From an uncultured Actinomycetes bacterium (GTDB lineage: Bacteria; Actinomycetota; Acidimicrobiia; Acidimicrobiales; Ilumatobacteraceae), in NCBI GenBank assembly GCA_903925985.1, contig CAIYHK010000268.1, positions 1 through 6,675 on the forward strand: a stretch of 6,675 nucleotides of DNA. Reading direction: 5' to 3'. The translations under genes and the position numbers were made by a program. Positions 1 through 5,286 of the stretch are shown in pieces. Numbering within the stretch: the first letter of the stretch is position 1; each line of letters starts with the position of its first letter. Below the pieces are notes generated by a model. The model ran no database searches. It worked only from the letters and a program-made list of their open reading frames with translations, and was not told the origin of the DNA.

Positions 1-696
1 CAAGAGTTGCCTTGGGAAAATATCCGTGATGCAGTAGGAAATGGTCAACAGGCTTACGTCGTCTGCCCTTTGATTGAAGAGAGTGAAAAGTTGGAGGCGG
101 CATCAGCGGAACAAACCTTGGCGACTCTGCAGGCAGGCGAGTTAAAGGGGTTGCGCTTGGCGCTGTTGCACGGCCGTATGCACTCAGCTGAAAAAGATGC
201 TGTGATGTCGGCATTTCGCCGCGGGGAAACCGACGTGCTCATAGCAACAACGGTGATCGAGGTCGGTGTGGATGTACCAAATGCCACGGTGATGGTGATT
301 CTTGATGCGGACCGATTTGGCATTGCGCAGCTTCACCAGTTGCGTGGACGCGTTGGTCGTGGATCTATCGCTTCTACTTGTTGGTTGGTAACCACCGAAG
401 AACTCGACTCAAGCCCGCGCATCGAATCATTAGTGGCCAGTACTGATGGATTTGTCTTGGCTGAAGTTGATCTTGAGATCCGCGGTGAGGGCACGTTGAT
501 GTCAACTGCCCAAAAAGGTGAAAACGACCTCCGCCTTGCCTCGCTCCGTACAGATCGTGAGTTGATTGAGCGTGCACGTCACATCGCTCAACGCATGGTT
601 GATGCTGATCCATTACTGAAGCAGAACTCAGAATTACGCGATGAGATCAACCTGCTTCTATCTCCAGATGATCTCGAGTATTTGTTTAAGAGCTAG
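1..696 (+). CDS. recG: ATP-dependent DNA helicase RecG, C-terminal part (5' end outside window)
   Basis: RecG is a superfamily 2 dsDNA translocase that remodels stalled replication forks and branch-migrates Holliday junctions. The frame is open from base 1 and ends at TAG 694-696, giving 231 residues; the wedge domain and helicase motifs I-III must lie upstream. Visible, in residues of this fragment, are ALLHGRM (about 54-60, motif IV region), TTVIEVGVDVPNA (about 83-95, motif V), QLHQLRGRVGRG with its arginine finger (about 110-121, motif VI), and a TRG-like translocation segment DLEIRGEGTLMSTAQKG (about 157-173). The C-terminal tail ends DDLEYLFKS, about as expected for the family. The last codon overlaps the end of a small convergent minus-strand gene. 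Identity is firm from motif order and the downstream rsmD-coaD neighbours; Mfd is excluded because its post-TRG region is longer. Confidence 0.95.
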   Translation, partial: QELPWENIRDAVGNGQQAYVVCPLIEESEKLEAASAEQTLATLQAGELKGLRLALLHGRMHSAEKDAVMSAFRRGETDVLIATTVIEVGVDVPNATVMVILDADRFGIAQLHQLRGRVGRGSIASTCWLVTTEELDSSPRIESLVASTDGFVLAEVDLEIRGEGTLMSTAQKGENDLRLASLRTDRELIERARHIAQRMVDADPLLKQNSELRDEINLLLSPDDLEYLFKS

Positions 697-872
697 TTGT
701 CGTCGGCTTCCAGTACGAGGTCCCAGCGATCAAGACAATCACGGCAGCGGTAGGCGACAACATCCCCAATTTCCCAGCCGAGTTCTGGCTCAAAGGTGAT
801 CAGAGTGGCGGGGCCACCGCAGTCGACACAGACGATTGTTGTCGCTGGCTTGATTTTGTTGTCGTCCTGCAT
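693..872 (-). CDS. Small zinc-ribbon-like protein of unknown function (59 aa)
   Basis: This short minus-strand frame starts at ATG 872-870 and stops at TAG 695-693. An in-frame TGA lies two codons upstream of the ATG, so this is the longest possible start. The 59-residue product has two CxxC pairs, CVDC (C15, C18) and CRDC (C43, C46), spaced as in a small zinc ribbon. Between them lies ELGWEIGDVVAYR, with a hydrophobic stretch DRWDLVL after the second pair and an acidic tail EADDN. There is no signal peptide or membrane segment. A purine-rich GAGAGAG lies 7 bases before the ATG. The gene fills the recG-rsmD gap and runs opposite to both. I do not recognise a named family and assign no function; a role in nucleic-acid or protein binding would be a guess from the fold class. 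The intact frame, paired cysteines and ribosome-binding site make a real gene likely. Confidence 0.75.
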   Translation of the reverse strand: MQDDNKIKPATTIVCVDCGGPATLITFEPELGWEIGDVVAYRCRDCLDRWDLVLEADDN

Positions 873-879
873 CGCTCAA

Positions 880-886
880 CTCTCTC
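880..886 (-). promoter_or_regulatory. Ribosome-binding site of the zinc-ribbon gene
   Basis: On the minus strand GAGAGAG reads from 886 to 880, leaving 7 bases before ATG 872. It is a moderate Shine-Dalgarno match at normal spacing and supports translation of this short frame. Confidence 0.5.
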
Positions 887-891
887 ACCTC

Positions 892-897
892 TAGTAT
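892..897 (+). promoter_or_regulatory. Candidate -10 element for a leaderless rsmD transcript
   Basis: TAGTAT fits the TAnnnT form of a sigma-70-type -10 box. Its last base lies exactly 7 bases before G904, the first base of the rsmD GTG, so initiation would be predicted at the start codon itself. No purine-rich ribosome-binding site precedes rsmD, which agrees with a leaderless message, common in actinobacteria. I see no convincing -35 about 17 bases upstream. On the other strand the overlapping GATACT (898-893) could be a -10 for the small divergent gene. Confidence 0.4.
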
Positions 898-903
898 CGC
901 CAC

Positions 904-1440
904 GTGAGAATTGTCGCAGGAAGCCTGAGGGGGCGCAGATTTGAAGCGCCAGAAGGCAAGCTGACTCGCCCGACAACCGACAAAGTCCGTGAGGCTGTCT
1001 TCAATGCCCTTTGGAGTATGGATGTGCTGGACGAAGCACGAGTAACTGACATGTTTGCGGGATCTGGCGCACTTGGATTCGAAGCACTATCGAGGGGTGC
1101 TTCACATTGCACTTTTGTTGAGTCGGATCGTCGAGCCATTGCGGTGATCAAATCCAACATCGAACACCTTGGGTTGGAATCGAGATCAACTGTTGTTCAC
1201 GCTGACGCGATGTCACGTCGTGACGCTCTTGCAGGTTCGGACATCGTTCTTGCTGACCCACCATATGAATTCAATGATTGGCAAAAACTCCTCACGCAAG
1301 TGGCCGAAGCAAGGCAGGACCATCCGACAACGGTCGTGGTCGAAAGCGATAAACCCCTTGCAATTATTGAGGGATGGGAAGCAATTCGCAGCAAGCGTTA
1401 CGGCGGGACGTGGGTGACCTTCCTGCAACGGATACCGTAA
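904..1440 (+). CDS. rsmD: 16S rRNA (guanine(966)-N(2))-methyltransferase RsmD
   Basis: The product is an S-adenosylmethionine-dependent methyltransferase that methylates N2 of G966 in 16S rRNA within the assembling 30S subunit. It has 178 residues, slightly shorter than the E. coli enzyme (about 198). The N-terminus MRIVAGSLRGRRF is typical. TRPTTDKVREAVFNAL (21-36) is the conserved family segment, DMFAGSGALGFEALSRGA (49-66) is SAM-binding motif I, E73 after the next strand fits the SAM ribose contact, and LADPPY (116-121) is the catalytic (D/N)PPY motif of N-methyltransferases. The GTG start at 904 is chosen because the family N-terminus begins here; it has no Shine-Dalgarno sequence and may be leaderless. 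coaD follows 6 bases after the stop, the usual bacterial rsmD-coaD pair. Confidence 0.96.
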   Translation: MRIVAGSLRGRRFEAPEGKLTRPTTDKVREAVFNALWSMDVLDEARVTDMFAGSGALGFEALSRGASHCTFVESDRRAIAVIKSNIEHLGLESRSTVVHADAMSRRDALAGSDIVLADPPYEFNDWQKLLTQVAEARQDHPTTVVVESDKPLAIIEGWEAIRSKRYGGTWVTFLQRIP

Positions 1441-1446
1441 ATAGAT

Positions 1447-1938
1447 ATGGCAGTGCTTTATCCGGGCAGTTTCGACCCGCCCCACAACGGCCACATTGAC
1501 ATCGTCAACCAGGCGGTGCAGATCTTTGGCGATGTCGTAGTCGCTGCGATGTACAACCCTGAGAAACACACGGGGATGTTCACGCTTGATGAAAGGCTTG
1601 GCTTGCTTGAGGAAGTTTTCGGCAAGGTCAAGCATGTGCGTGTAGTTGCATTCCCGGGTCTTGCAATTGATGCCGCAGCCTCCGTTGGCGCCACAGCAAT
1701 TGTGAAGGGTGTGCGCAACGCGGGCGACTTTGATGTCGAACAGCAGATGGCGCAAACCAACTATGCCGTTTCAGGGATTCGTACGGTCTACCTACCAAGT
1801 GATCCGTCAATGTCATTCATCAGCAGTCGATTTGTTCGTGAGATTGCCCAGTACGGAGGCGATGTCTCATCGATGGTGCCGGTAGTTGTGGCCAAAGAAC
1901 TCAAACTGCGCTTCCCACACAAAGGAGATCGTGGATGA
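1447..1938 (+). CDS. coaD: Pantetheine-phosphate adenylyltransferase (CoaD)
   Basis: CoaD catalyses the penultimate step of coenzyme A synthesis, joining ATP and 4'-phosphopantetheine to give dephospho-CoA and pyrophosphate in the cytoplasm. The 163-residue length is standard. The nucleotidyltransferase signature GSFDPPHNGH is at 7-16, with both histidines of the (H/T)xGH type present. YNPEK (36-40) supplies the usual Asn-Pro-x-Lys segment, VKGVRNAGDFD (87-97) holds the conserved arginine, and ISSRFVREIAQYGGDVSSMVP (125-145) is the ISS(T/S)xVR ATP-binding motif. The ATG lies 6 bases after the rsmD stop without a clear ribosome-binding site, suggesting coupled translation. The stop overlaps the next gene's ATG by 4 bases (ATGA). 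CoA from this pathway is the source of the phosphopantetheine carried by the ACP encoded downstream. Confidence 0.97.
   Translation: MAVLYPGSFDPPHNGHIDIVNQAVQIFGDVVVAAMYNPEKHTGMFTLDERLGLLEEVFGKVKHVRVVAFPGLAIDAAASVGATAIVKGVRNAGDFDVEQQMAQTNYAVSGIRTVYLPSDPSMSFISSRFVREIAQYGGDVSSMVPVVVAKELKLRFPHKGDRG
1921..1927 (+). promoter_or_regulatory. Strong ribosome-binding site of the SepIVA-like gene, inside coaD
   Basis: AAAGGAG lies 7 bases before ATG 1935, within the last codons of coaD. It fixes the downstream start and, with the ATGA overlap, suggests both re-initiation and independent loading of ribosomes. Confidence 0.75.
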
Positions 1939-2513
1939 ACCCGTCATATGACGATGACCTCGGCCCCGTTGATCAGCCGGTGCAGCCGCAACTCGGTGAG
2001 GCTGAAGTGTTACTGCGTGATGTCATTGACTTGATTGCAACCGCGCCGAATGTTCCGTTGTCCAGCACTCCCAGAATTGATCGAGAACAAGTTCTGGCGT
2101 TGCTTGATGAGGCAGTTGCGAGATTTCCCGACGAGATTCGCCAAGCACGCTGGATGCTGAAAGAGCGCGAAGACTTCATCAACAAGACGCGTCGTGAAGC
2201 TGATGAAATAATCGGCGCTGCACGTGTTCGCGCCGAGCGGATGGTTCAACGGACCGATGTGGTGCGTGCAGCAGAGGCACACGCACAGCATGTCCGTGAG
2301 GCCGCTGAGGATCTGGCACGCAGGCTCAAGCTTGAGACTGAGGATTTTCTCGACCAGCGTCTCGCCAGTTTTGAAATCCTCTTGGATCGACTCGGCAAAA
2401 CCGTGGCCGCGGGTCGTCAGCGTTTGTCAATCGGTGAGCAAGCACTGCACGACGATAAGGACCCAAGCGGCGAGATCGATCGCAGTGGTTTCTTTGACCA
2501 AGACGATTCCTGA
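1935..2513 (+). CDS. SepIVA-like / DivIVA-related coiled-coil protein
   Basis: The 192-residue product has an acidic, proline-containing N-terminus, then VLLRDVIDLIATAPNVPLSS (about 26-45), then a long charged alpha-helical region (about 60-165) rich in Arg, Glu and Ala, for instance RWMLKEREDFINKTRREADE and RAERMVQRTDVVRAAEAHA. This is the pattern of the actinobacterial family that includes mycobacterial SepIVA (Rv2927c), a DivIVA-domain septation factor. It is often annotated as a DivIVA-like or ATP-synthase-b-like protein. Rv2927c also sits directly before the DUF177 gene with rnc, mutM and smc beyond, so position supports the match. The tail is acidic (FFDQDDS). The start is fixed by AAAGGAG and the 4-base overlap with coaD. 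A role in septum or envelope growth is inferred from the family; the protein is shorter than the mycobacterial one and could differ in function. No membrane segment is visible. Confidence 0.75.
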   Translation: MNPSYDDDLGPVDQPVQPQLGEAEVLLRDVIDLIATAPNVPLSSTPRIDREQVLALLDEAVARFPDEIRQARWMLKEREDFINKTRREADEIIGAARVRAERMVQRTDVVRAAEAHAQHVREAAEDLARRLKLETEDFLDQRLASFEILLDRLGKTVAAGRQRLSIGEQALHDDKDPSGEIDRSGFFDQDDS

Positions 2514-2524
2514 ACGGATCCGTC

Positions 2525-3037
2525 ATGGCCAATCCATTGCTTGTCAATGTTGCCGAGCTAACCCGTCGAGCGGGTTCGGAAAAACTGATTGACGTCGCCG
2601 TAGATGTGAATCACTTCAATTTTGATGACCGACGTGTTACCGCAACTGAGGTTCCGATTCGCTTACATCTAGAAAGTGTGAACGGCGGGATTGCAGTTCG
2701 TGGCGAATTGAGCATGGAGTGGAGCGACCAATGCAGTCGTTGCCTAAAGCCGGTGCAAGGAGTTGCCACCACCGCGGTCAACGAGTTGTATCAGCAGTTA
2801 GTTACTGATCCAGACGCCTACGAGATTGTGGGTGAACAGCTCGACTTGAGCCCGATGGTTCGTGAAGTGTTGCTGCTAGAGCTGCCGACCCTCCCGCTTT
2901 GCGCCCCCGAGTGCCCTGGATTGTGCACCGTTTGCGGAGCTGATCTCGCCGTGGCTCCCTGCAACTGCACCCCAGTTGAGAAGTCCAGCCCGTGGGATGC
3001 CCTGGATGCCCTCAAGGGTCGCCTTTCCAACGACTGA
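2525..3037 (+). CDS. yceD: YceD / DUF177 family protein linked to 23S rRNA
   Basis: DUF177 proteins are found next to rpmF in most bacteria, and family members have been linked to accumulation of 23S rRNA; the mechanism is not settled. The 170-residue protein has the family layout. An N-terminal beta-rich half contains the first cysteine pair CSRC (C70, C73) after ELSMEW, followed by LDLSPMVREVLLLELP (about 106-121), the conserved helix. A cysteine cluster C126, C130, C134, C137, C146 and C148 then includes CPGLCTVCGADL, the diagnostic CxGLCxxCG motif. It ends with WDALDALKGRL, also typical. All metal-ligand cysteines appear present. ATG 2525 follows the previous stop by 11 bases, with a weak GGA 6 bases ahead, so translation is probably coupled. 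rpmF comes next after a 104-base gap, the conserved neighbourhood. Confidence 0.92.
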   Translation: MANPLLVNVAELTRRAGSEKLIDVAVDVNHFNFDDRRVTATEVPIRLHLESVNGGIAVRGELSMEWSDQCSRCLKPVQGVATTAVNELYQQLVTDPDAYEIVGEQLDLSPMVREVLLLELPTLPLCAPECPGLCTVCGADLAVAPCNCTPVEKSSPWDALDALKGRLSND

Positions 3038-3129
3038 GGGCGCAAAACCGGCGAACTAGCAGTCGGACCACTGCCCCCGCTATCGTTATCAAGCCTTGTT
3101 GTCCGAGGGTTCGCGAGAATCCGCAATTT

Positions 3130-3135
3130 AGGGAG
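3130..3135 (+). promoter_or_regulatory. Ribosome-binding site of rpmF
   Basis: AGGGAG lies 6 bases before ATG 3142. It decides the rpmF start against a longer in-frame reading that would run back into the DUF177 gene. Confidence 0.75.
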
Positions 3136-3141
3136 AGCGCC

Positions 3142-3321
3142 ATGGCCGTTCCCAAGAAGAAAAAGTCCAAGTCAAAGACCCGCATGCGTCGCGCCAGCAA
3201 CTGGAAGCTGGCTGCACCGTCGCGTTCAAATTGCCCACGCTGTGGTTCGGCCAAAGTGCCACACACTGTGTGCCCCAACTGCGGTTGGTACAAGGACCGC
3301 GTCGCTGTAGACGTCGCCTAA
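3142..3321 (+). CDS. rpmF: 50S ribosomal protein bL32
   Basis: bL32 is a small protein of the large ribosomal subunit. The 59-residue product starts MAVPKKKKSKSKTRMRRA, the standard basic N-terminal extension, then has WKLAAPSRSNCPRCG and a C-terminal VCPNCGWYKDR. Four cysteines (C31, C34, C44, C47) form the zinc ribbon of the zinc-containing form of L32; the non-zinc paralogue type lacks these. The start is set by the family N-terminus and the AGGGAG ahead of it. The TAA stop shares its last A with the plsX ATG (TAATG), so the two are translationally coupled. The gene order DUF177-rpmF-plsX is one of the most conserved in bacteria. A free 104-base leader separates it from the gene before. 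Confidence 0.97.
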   Translation: MAVPKKKKSKSKTRMRRASNWKLAAPSRSNCPRCGSAKVPHTVCPNCGWYKDRVAVDVA

Positions 3322-4295
3322 TGCTCCCCGTCGCCGTCGATGCAATGGGCGGCGATAACGCCCCGGCGGCAATTCTCGCTGGTGCACACGACGCTGTTGC
3401 TGCGGGGATCCCCGTGGTGCTGGTTGGACCCGAAGGTCTTGACGGCGTAGGCGACATCCCATTGCTTCACGCAAGTGAAGTAATTGAAATGGATGAAGAC
3501 CCTGCGGGCTCCGTGCGCCGCAAGAAAGATTCAACACTCGTGCGATGCGCCGAAGCTGTTCGCGATGGCAAGGCATCGGCCATGATTTCAGCAGGCAACA
3601 CTGGCGCCACCATGGCGAGCGCCCTCTTGCGAATGGGCCGAATTAAAGGCGTGGCGCGTCCGGCGATTGCAACTGCGGTTCCGGTGCCGGGTAGCACGCC
3701 GACCGTGTTGCTTGATTCGGGAGCAAATGCTGAAGTGTCCGTTGAGTGGCTTGCGCAGTTCGCGATCATGGGCTCGGTCTATTCACGTCAACGCTTCGGA
3801 ATCGAAAATCCCAGAGTCGGGTTGTTGTCAATTGGTGAAGAGCCCGGCAAGGGAGACACGCTGCGCAAAGAAGGATTTGAGCTTCTTTCTCGCACCAAGG
3901 GGATCAATTTCATTGGCAACATCGAGGGCCGTGACCTCATGACCACCGAAGTGGATGTTGCTGTAACCGATGGATTCACTGGCAACGTGGTGCTCAAAAC
4001 CCTTGAGGGTTCGTTGAAAACCGTGATCAAGTCACTATTCGCGGCTTTTGCGTCCACCCCTGAGATGCAAGCCCATGCTGATGCATTGATGCCGGCTTTA
4101 TTGCCGATGTACGAACAGTTCGACCCAGACACTTATGGCGGTGCGATCCTGCTTGGAATCGATGGGGTCTGCATCATTTCGCATGGCTCGTCTAGCCCAC
4201 GCGCAATGTTGAATGGCATCAAAGTCGCTAAAGAGATGGTGGACTGCGACATGGTCGGCAGTATCCGCACCGCACTCGCGTCGTTGGCTGACTAA
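3321..4295 (+). CDS. plsX: Phosphate acyltransferase PlsX
   Basis: PlsX is a peripheral-membrane enzyme that converts acyl-ACP and phosphate into acyl-phosphate, the donor used by PlsY for the first acylation of glycerol-3-phosphate. The product is 324 residues (B. subtilis about 333). Family segments are VAVDAMGGDNAP (4-15), ISAGNTGATMASALLRMGRI (89-108), LLDSGANAEV (130-139), LLSIGEEPGKGDTLRKE (168-184), NFIGNIEGRDL (196-206), VTDGFTGNVVLKTLEG (215-230) and YGGAILLGIDG (272-282). ATG 3321 is chosen because the conserved MxxVAVDAMGGD N-terminus begins there and it sits in a TAATG overlap with rpmF; a reading 30 codons longer only traverses rpmF out of frame. Its acyl donor, ACP, is encoded immediately downstream. 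Its usual partner PlsY is not in the window. Confidence 0.97.
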   Translation: MLPVAVDAMGGDNAPAAILAGAHDAVAAGIPVVLVGPEGLDGVGDIPLLHASEVIEMDEDPAGSVRRKKDSTLVRCAEAVRDGKASAMISAGNTGATMASALLRMGRIKGVARPAIATAVPVPGSTPTVLLDSGANAEVSVEWLAQFAIMGSVYSRQRFGIENPRVGLLSIGEEPGKGDTLRKEGFELLSRTKGINFIGNIEGRDLMTTEVDVAVTDGFTGNVVLKTLEGSLKTVIKSLFAAFASTPEMQAHADALMPALLPMYEQFDPDTYGGAILLGIDGVCIISHGSSSPRAMLNGIKVAKEMVDCDMVGSIRTALASLAD

Positions 4296-4317
4296 AGTTC
4301 TCGTTGTTTACAAAAGC

Positions 4318-4324
4318 GGGGGAG
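4318..4324 (+). promoter_or_regulatory. Ribosome-binding site of acpP
   Basis: GGGGGAG lies 5 bases before ATG 4330. It marks the acpP start against a longer in-frame reading that extends 39 codons back into plsX, and fits the high expression expected of ACP. Confidence 0.7.
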
Positions 4325-4329
4325 TAGAA

Positions 4330-4599
4330 ATGGCAAGTCTTGATCGTGCTGGAGTGTTGGCGATTGTGCGTAACAACCTTGCGGAGATTCTCGAGATGGA
4401 TGCGGCGGCAATTGGTGAAGGTCAGTCGTTCGTCGACGACCTGGGCGCTGATTCGTTGGCGCTGATTGAACTCGTTGATGCTTTGGAAACCGACGTTGCT
4501 GAACAAACTGGCAAGCAATTTCGTATTGAAGACGAAGATCTGGCTGATCTAAAGACCGTTCGTGATGCGGTCGACTTCGTCGTCGGCCAACTCGGCTGA
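4330..4599 (+). CDS. acpP: Acyl carrier protein
   Basis: This small acidic protein carries fatty-acyl chains on a 4'-phosphopantetheine arm during fatty-acid and phospholipid synthesis. The product has 89 residues, longer than E. coli ACP (about 78). The attachment motif is GADSLALIEL (39-48), with Ser42 as the predicted modified serine, preceded by the usual FVDDL. The residue after DSL is Ala rather than the Asp of E. coli. After helix II the segment LETDVAEQTGKQFRIEDED is about six residues longer than in the standard family before helix IV (TVRDAVDFVVGQLG). The start is set by GGGGGAG 5 bases upstream. It sits 34 bases after plsX, whose substrate it carries, and 3 bases before rnc, with which ACP is adjacent in many bacteria. 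A dedicated secondary-metabolite carrier is possible but unlikely in this context. Confidence 0.93.
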   Translation: MASLDRAGVLAIVRNNLAEILEMDAAAIGEGQSFVDDLGADSLALIELVDALETDVAEQTGKQFRIEDEDLADLKTVRDAVDFVVGQLG

Positions 4600-4602
4600 G
4601 TT

Positions 4603-5286
4603 ATGACCCTCGGCGCTACCGAGCTGGAGCAAGCTCTCGGTTATCGCTTCGTAGATTCATCGTTGCTTGCCCATGCCCTTGTCCATCGGTCTTATTCGAA
4701 AGATTTTCCTGAGGCAGAATCAAATGAGCGCCTTGAGTATCTCGGTGATGCAGTACTCGGCTGGGTAGTTGCTGATTTCACCTATCGGGACCCTGAAAGT
4801 TTTCCCGAAGGAAGGCTCACAGACATCCGCAAGACGGTGGTCAACACAAATGCACTCGCCACAGTCGCGCGCCGGATCGGCCTTGGTGAGCACCTCGCTC
4901 TTGGAGATGCGGAGGCGGCAAGTGGTGGTCGTGACAAAACATCGATCTTGTCCGACGCACTTGAGGCGGTATTTGGCGCTGTGTATCTAGATGGTGGCAC
5001 TGATTGTGCAAAGAAGGTTGTGCTGCATCTTTTGACCGACGAGATTGCAGATGCGATTGCAGGTAGGGCGCAGTTTGATTACAAGACTCTGCTGCAAGAG
5101 TGGCTCGCCCAGAACGACCAAGGTCGCCCGCGCTACGAGCACCGAGAATTTGGGCCGGCTCATGAACCCACATTTGTCGTGACGCTAGCGATTGGTGGTT
5201 TGGTTGTAAGTGAAGCTAGTGGTGGTAGCAAAAAGGCGGCCGAACAGAATGCCGCTGAGTTGGCATTCAAGAAGCTCAATGCCTGA
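4603..5286 (+). CDS. rnc: Ribonuclease III
   Basis: RNase III is a dimeric, Mg-dependent endonuclease that cuts double-stranded RNA, above all the stems of precursor 16S and 23S rRNA. Its 227 residues match E. coli (226). The signature NERLEYLGDAVLG (41-53) supplies the catalytic acids E42, E45 and D49; E69 and the SDALEAVFGAVYLDGG segment (117-132), with D118 and E121, complete the active site. The double-stranded-RNA-binding domain covers about 159-226, from DYKTLLQEWLAQ through GGSKKAAEQNAAELAFKKL. All key residues are present. The ATG lies 3 bases after the acpP stop without a clear ribosome-binding site, so translation is likely coupled. Its end overlaps the mutM start by 8 bases. The set acpP-rnc-mutM-smc is a recurrent bacterial arrangement. 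Confidence 0.97.
   Translation: MTLGATELEQALGYRFVDSSLLAHALVHRSYSKDFPEAESNERLEYLGDAVLGWVVADFTYRDPESFPEGRLTDIRKTVVNTNALATVARRIGLGEHLALGDAEAASGGRDKTSILSDALEAVFGAVYLDGGTDCAKKVVLHLLTDEIADAIAGRAQFDYKTLLQEWLAQNDQGRPRYEHREFGPAHEPTFVVTLAIGGLVVSEASGGSKKAAEQNAAELAFKKLNA

Noticed and set aside
1213..1755. 180-codon minus-strand open frame across rsmD and coaD
   Set aside because: It is antisense to two firmly identified genes, has no recognisable domains, and its composition reflects their codon bias.
3081..3086. TATCGT before rpmF as a -10 promoter box
   Set aside because: It matches TAnnnT but no credible -35 lies about 17 bases upstream, and such hexamers arise often by chance.
2992..3141. Possible upstream extension of rpmF into the DUF177 gene
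   Set aside because: The bL32 N-terminus MAVPKKK begins at 3142 with AGGGAG ahead of it; the upstream translation is not L32-like.
3231..3320. Possible 30-codon N-terminal extension of plsX
   Set aside because: It overlaps rpmF out of frame and does not resemble PlsX; the conserved N-terminus begins at ATG 3321.
5210..5278. Possible 23-codon N-terminal extension of mutM
   Set aside because: MutM needs Pro directly after the initiator Met for catalysis, so only ATG 5279 is sensible.
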